Origin: Byssochlamys sp. IMV 00236
Taxonomy: Eukaryota > Ascomycota > Eurotiomycetes > Eurotiales > Thermoascaceae
NCBI GenBank assembly: GCA_001931875.2
Contig: MSJH02000810.1
Coordinates: 631,535-695,534, forward strand
Reading direction: 5' to 3'
Length of the DNA stretch: 64,000 nucleotides
Shown here: in pieces, positions 60,137-64,000 of the stretch
Position numbering within the stretch: the first letter of the stretch is position 1
Layout: every line of letters starts with the position of its first letter
Program-made: the position numbers and the translations under genes
The notes under the pieces: generated by a model
Told to the model about the DNA's origin: nothing
Seen by the model: only the letters and a program-made list of their open reading frames with translations
Databases searched by the model: none

Positions 60137-61110
60137 GAGGGCATTACCATCGAAAGGAGTCGCTGCTGTTGCAAAGTCGGTGAACAAATCTCTGTGCTTT
60201 TGATACTATAATCGAAACTCGAACATGAAACTACAGGCAGAGGACATGCTGTTGACAGCCGACTCAGCCTTTTATTCTGACCTAAAGCGAGCCACCATCA
60301 TTGCTTTTGCTACAATAGCTGGGGGGAAGTGAGTTGTTCAGCCCCTGGCAGGGATTCATCCCAATAAAGATAAGCGAGTTGCCGCCGCACTTGAGACTGC
60401 AGGAATTACTTAGCCTGTGAACCAACACTACGCGGGACATTTCCTAGTGGCCTTATCTTAGTGCTGTAGTGGCGTAGGACATTGTTTAAAGCGCGCTGAT
60501 TTGTCGCATGTTTTCCATGGCTTGCTAAGCCTATCAGGCGGATAACATATCCCGAGACCCTCAAACCATTCCAGGAGGTGCCAGACGACGATCAGTTCGA
60601 AAGGTGGTTTTAACAGAATATCCATAATCAGAAGGCCGGCAGCCAAATACTGCAATAGGCTATCTAGGCTTCATGCGAGGTTGGGAACCCAACCGTGATC
60701 GCCCAGTGTCAAAGCACTAATTACAATATAGTAATCCAACTAAGGAGCCCTCTGCTAGCTTAATCTAGCGAAGCGCAGAAATATTACCTATCTTCCTCTA
60801 GTTGTGTATTATTGCGCTGCTCTTACGCGGCTTAGAAATAGATATATATTAACTATAGATTCTCTATATTACCGTTATCGCATAATAAAGAAAAGATATA
60901 TTAATATAGCTAAATATTAGATATTGATAAGGCTACGCGCTTACCTCTCTTATAATAGTATCACCTTTTATTTCTATATTCGCGGATATTAACATAGAAA
61001 TTATATAAGGTTACTTAAGTATATGATTGAGGAGATAGCGGTAGTACAAAGGCCGGAATCCCTACCTCGATTAGAAAAGTGGTGATATGTGAGACATAGG
61101 TAAAGCTCTC
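59994..61110 (-). repeat. Inverted duplication, arm B
   Basis: This minus-strand partner of arm A spans the first about 48 codons of the NACHT gene, its leader and about 970 bp upstream. From about 60780 to 61030 it is very AT-rich. Compared with arm A, most differences there are C-to-T or G-to-A, as repeat-induced point mutation leaves. The coding part is much less altered. Confidence 0.8.
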
Positions 61111-61479
61111 TTTGCCTACGCCTCTTTCCCTTCTTCTCTAAGAACCGTGAAAGACCTACAGGAGCTTTCCAGTAAATCACACGTTTCCACGAAGAAGAGG
61201 ACCGCAAATGGGGTGCTGAAGACTCACCAAGCAAGCATAGTTATTCGGATGGATAAGGGACTTAGTATTTGGAAGCAGAAGCCGTCCCGAGGAGGAAAAA
61301 CATACCGCAGTCACAGCAGCCACCGCTTCCAATGAGGAATTGGAGGTCGAAACGGAGGCTAGGGTCAATTCAACACTCGTGATATTCCTACGGGTTAGAT
61401 ATAAAGCCTACATTTTGATTTAGTGCGGTGAATATATTGAAGGCTGATATTGAATTTAGCTATAGCTAGCTCATGTGCT
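61111..61479. other. Spacer between arm B and SLH1
   Basis: About 370 bp of SLH1 3' region. A frame of about 60 codons exists on each strand but nothing recognisable. Confidence 0.45.
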
Positions 61480-64000
61480 TTACGCACTAGATTGCGAAGG
61501 CCCAGCACTCTCCACACCTTTCTTGGATACGTCATCATAGAATGGCAACCTCACACCAGATACAGTCCACTCCATTCCAGGATAAGCATCACTCATGACA
61601 CGAACGTTTACGATTCTGTTGGTCGTAGCGGATTCGCTGGGAAGGGCCTCTTCTGGGAATTTGACGGAGGATTTTGCAACCACATTTCCGTTCTTCTGGT
61701 GCCCTTGTCTCCTGCCCTTTTCACGGTTGTTATTTGCAACCGGTGGCCAAGATACGCGCTTTAGTGCGAGCAAGTCACCGTCTGCGCCATTTGGCGCAGC
61801 AGCGGTGACTATCAGGAAATATCCTTCTGTCTGCGGTTTGGGGAAACGAGGTGCGAAGATCTTGTACTCTGGATTCGTGTGGGGATTCTGTCGTGTCAAC
61901 GTCACTACCATGCCAGTGCTGGAGACATCTGAAACGGAAACAGATAAATTCGGTATGCTGGATGCCGCTCTCGTGAACTGATTGGCTGTAGCTGAGGTGA
62001 GATGTAGTTTCCTAGCGAATGACGATATAGACGACGCTGGAAGCGAGGATAAGGCCGTGAGCGAGGCCGGGAGAGCTTTCGACGGATTCTCGGGTTCAAT
62101 GCCGGGTAGAATTGAAAGGGGATGGTCTGAAGGCCAACGTGCGGATTTGATGCATTGCAACAGGGTGATCATCTGGCAGCAAGCAGATATGTAACCAAGC
62201 TCTGCCAGAATATCGATAGACGCTTGGATGACACGGATGCCCTGATCTAAGACCGAGATCTGATCACCGACATAATCAGAAATTGGCAGGTCAATTCTTG
62301 ACATGTATGCTTGGAGGAGAAGGAACGCCTTCACATGCGGATCCCACATTGGAAGATCACCCATTGACTCCACCGACAAAGGAAGATTAAGCGCAAGCTC
62401 CGCGTTGATCAGGTCTTCGTTGTGACGGACGGGTAGCTCATCGAATTCTGTGGCCGAGCACATCCAACTGAGCACGTCGTGGAAGGTAGGATCACGCTTG
62501 GCATGAGACATCAAGTATCTGACAGTCTTATGCGAGAGATAGTAGAAACTCATGATCTTTCCGTAAGGTGTTGGATCAACATCTCCTGTAGCAGAATCGA
62601 AGACAACACAGGATGATTCGGCCAGCTCACTAAGAGACTTGTCAACCAGATCAATCATGAAGTCAGAGGCTAACTGCTGCGCAGCTATCGTGTTATGTTC
62701 TTCAGCCGATATCTCAAGGCCATAATATGAAGGGTTCTTGTGCAACCTGCGGAAGAAGAACGTCCAAGTCAGGTAGTCGAGAGCATCCTGCTTGGTTTTG
62801 ATAGTTCCTGCAGAAACTTCGGCACCCAAGTGGTTGTCGAGGACTTTGTGTAGGGTCGACTCTACTGGAAAGCCAGTGTGAAGGAAATGCTTATAGAACG
62901 CCTTCTTAGAATCCTGCGTGAAAATACGAGCTATTCCAGAGGAATCGAACTGGGGACGTCCTGCACGACCCAGCATTTGAAGAACATCGGTCAGATCCAT
63001 GTCCTTGTAAGCTTCGATCTTTGCGTCGAAGTATTGCGTGCCCTTAACAACCACTAGATGTGCGGGCAGGTTGACACCCCAGGCAAGGGTACTGGTAGCA
63101 ACGAGGACCTGAATCTTGTTGTTTGCAAATAGTTCCTCAGCTAGCTGTCTGTCAGACTCAACTAGACCAGCATGGTGCAGACCAATCCCGAAGCTGAGTG
63201 CTTCACGAAGTGCATCGTCTTTGACACGTGCAAGGTTGAGCTGGAGATCCTCTTCGGACATGCGAACAAACCGCCGGGGGTTGTCTTCCATACCACAATA
63301 GTTAATGAGATCCTTGGCCGTTAGACGTGTCTGTCGTCGAGAAGCGACGAAGACGATCACAGGCTTATCAGGTGAGTGGCTCTTGATGGCAAGAAAGGTA
63401 GGCCGGTTCATCGATTGCATAAGTGGGCAGAAGCCGCGCTGTTCCGGAAAGCCATCAATATAGATTTCTAGCGGCACAGGACGCACAGAATGTCTGAAGT
63501 TGAACAGCCCCTCCTTGACGCCTAGCCAGTTCCCAAGATCAGTGGCATTAGCACAGGCAGTGGACATGCCTAGCAGCCTAACAGCACCTTTGGACTGAGA
63601 AGCGATATAGTTCATACGGGATACAATAATCTCCAGAATAGGACCACGGTCACCACCCAGCAGATGGATCTCGTCAATGATGACTAGGCTGACTTGTCGC
63701 ACGTATCCCCTAGTTTGCCAGCTGCGGGATATACCATCCCATTTCTCGGGGGTAGTGATGATGATATCTGCATCTCTGATAGTCCTAGTGTCTGGCGTAT
63801 TGTCACCAGTCAACTCGACAAGCTTCAGTCCCATGGGGGCCGTTAATCTCTTCCCCCAATCCTGCACACGCTCTCTCACGAGAGCTTTCATAGGTGCGAT
63901 ATATACCACCTTCGAGCCCGGTTTCTCTCGGAATGCCCACCACATAGCCAGCTCTGCTGCTACTGTCTTTCCACTTCCGGTGGGAGAACCAAGAAGCACA
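61480..64000 (-). CDS. SLH1: Slh1/ASCC3 Ski2-like helicase, C-terminal part
   Basis: Partial: the frame is open to the end of the window, so the N-terminal about 1,100 residues lie beyond 64000. The 840 residues seen are the second helicase cassette and its Sec63 (Brl) domain: motif I GSPTGSGKT, LVRERVQDW, TTPEKWDGISRSW, motif II DEIH (IIDEIHLLGGDRGP), STLAWGVNLPAHLV and motif VI QMLGRAGRPQFD. RPVPLEIYIDGFPEQRGFCP and the intact catalytic motifs in this second cassette point to Slh1/ASCC3 rather than Brr2, whose second cassette is degenerate. Slh1 is the motor of the RQT complex that splits collided ribosomes. No intron interrupts this part. The C-terminus ends AGPSQSSA. Confidence 0.92.
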   Translation of the reverse strand, partial: VLLGSPTGSGKTVAAELAMWWAFREKPGSKVVYIAPMKALVRERVQDWGKRLTAPMGLKLVELTGDNTPDTRTIRDADIIITTPEKWDGISRSWQTRGYVRQVSLVIIDEIHLLGGDRGPILEIIVSRMNYIASQSKGAVRLLGMSTACANATDLGNWLGVKEGLFNFRHSVRPVPLEIYIDGFPEQRGFCPLMQSMNRPTFLAIKSHSPDKPVIVFVASRRQTRLTAKDLINYCGMEDNPRRFVRMSEEDLQLNLARVKDDALREALSFGIGLHHAGLVESDRQLAEELFANNKIQVLVATSTLAWGVNLPAHLVVVKGTQYFDAKIEAYKDMDLTDVLQMLGRAGRPQFDSSGIARIFTQDSKKAFYKHFLHTGFPVESTLHKVLDNHLGAEVSAGTIKTKQDALDYLTWTFFFRRLHKNPSYYGLEISAEEHNTIAAQQLASDFMIDLVDKSLSELAESSCVVFDSATGDVDPTPYGKIMSFYYLSHKTVRYLMSHAKRDPTFHDVLSWMCSATEFDELPVRHNEDLINAELALNLPLSVESMGDLPMWDPHVKAFLLLQAYMSRIDLPISDYVGDQISVLDQGIRVIQASIDILAELGYISACCQMITLLQCIKSARWPSDHPLSILPGIEPENPSKALPASLTALSSLPASSISSFARKLHLTSATANQFTRAASSIPNLSVSVSDVSSTGMVVTLTRQNPHTNPEYKIFAPRFPKPQTEGYFLIVTAAAPNGADGDLLALKRVSWPPVANNNREKGRRQGHQKNGNVVAKSSVKFPEEALPSESATTNRIVNVRVMSDAYPGMEWTVSGVRLPFYDDVSKKGVESAGPSQSSA

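Noticed and set aside
60137..60187. Longer N-terminus of the NACHT protein from a TTG
   Set aside because: There is no ATG, and MDPLTAVG at 60136 is the usual start of this family.
61480..64000. Brr2 as the identity of the helicase
   Set aside because: The visible second cassette has intact motifs I, II and VI and Slh1/ASCC3-type blocks. Brr2's second cassette is degenerate.

Overview
This is a euchromatic piece of a filamentous ascomycete genome, most likely Aspergillus or a close Eurotiales relative. The evidence is many short GT-AG introns (about 45-110 bp, often with CTAAC-like branch sites), compact intron-containing genes, and proteins of clearly fungal type: an AmdR-like Zn2Cys6 regulator, HapC, Sla1, Dad4 and a STAND NACHT protein. 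I rebuilt 22 protein-coding genes exon by exon, plus two broken genes. Every complete spliced model given here is divisible by three and ends at a stop codon.

Layout. 0.3-5.2 kb: two nitrogen/CCAAT regulators in tandem on the minus strand, the amdR homologue and hapC. 5.2-8.3 kb: a long stretch without recognisable genes. 8.3-17 kb: housekeeping genes (prefoldin 2, the Prp16 splicing helicase, the Ost2/DAD1 subunit of oligosaccharyltransferase) and a LAT-type amino-acid permease. 17.2-24.3 kb: a sugar transporter, a secreted GH79 beta-glucuronidase and a BNR-type beta-propeller protein resembling the Rha-alpha-1,4-GlcA-cleaving families GH145/PL42. Together they look like a small catabolic cluster for rhamnose/glucuronate-capped glycans such as arabinogalactan proteins. 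25-31.5 kb: the ER lectin Yos9/OS-9 and the endocytic adaptor Sla1. 32.9-34.2 kb: a phosphosulfolactate-synthase-like (ComA/HSA32) protein with a mitochondrial-type presequence. 37-39 kb: a PAP2-superfamily membrane protein. 39.7-44.1 kb: Arp5 and Ies6, partners in the INO80 remodeller, with the DASH subunit Dad4 between them. 45.4-50.8 kb: Got1 (built from very small exons), a decayed APH-family kinase-like gene, an acyl-protein-thioesterase-like hydrolase with a large acidic insertion, and profilin.

50.8-61.4 kb is the accessory part. It holds an intact 1,024-residue STAND NACHT protein gene, a lineage-type disordered protein gene, and a diverged inverted duplication of the NACHT gene's promoter and first codons (about 51.8-54.0 kb against 60.0-61.1 kb). 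The duplication has a RIP-like C-to-T/G-to-A bias in one arm and a roughly 1 kb insertion in the other. The window ends inside SLH1/ASCC3, a ribosome-quality-control helicase whose N-terminal part lies beyond position 64000.

The best candidates for something new are the transporter/beta-propeller/GH79 cluster, the mitochondrial ComA-like enzyme, the RIP-marked inverted duplication of an NLR-like gene, and the Dad4 gene whose first coding exon is only the ATG.
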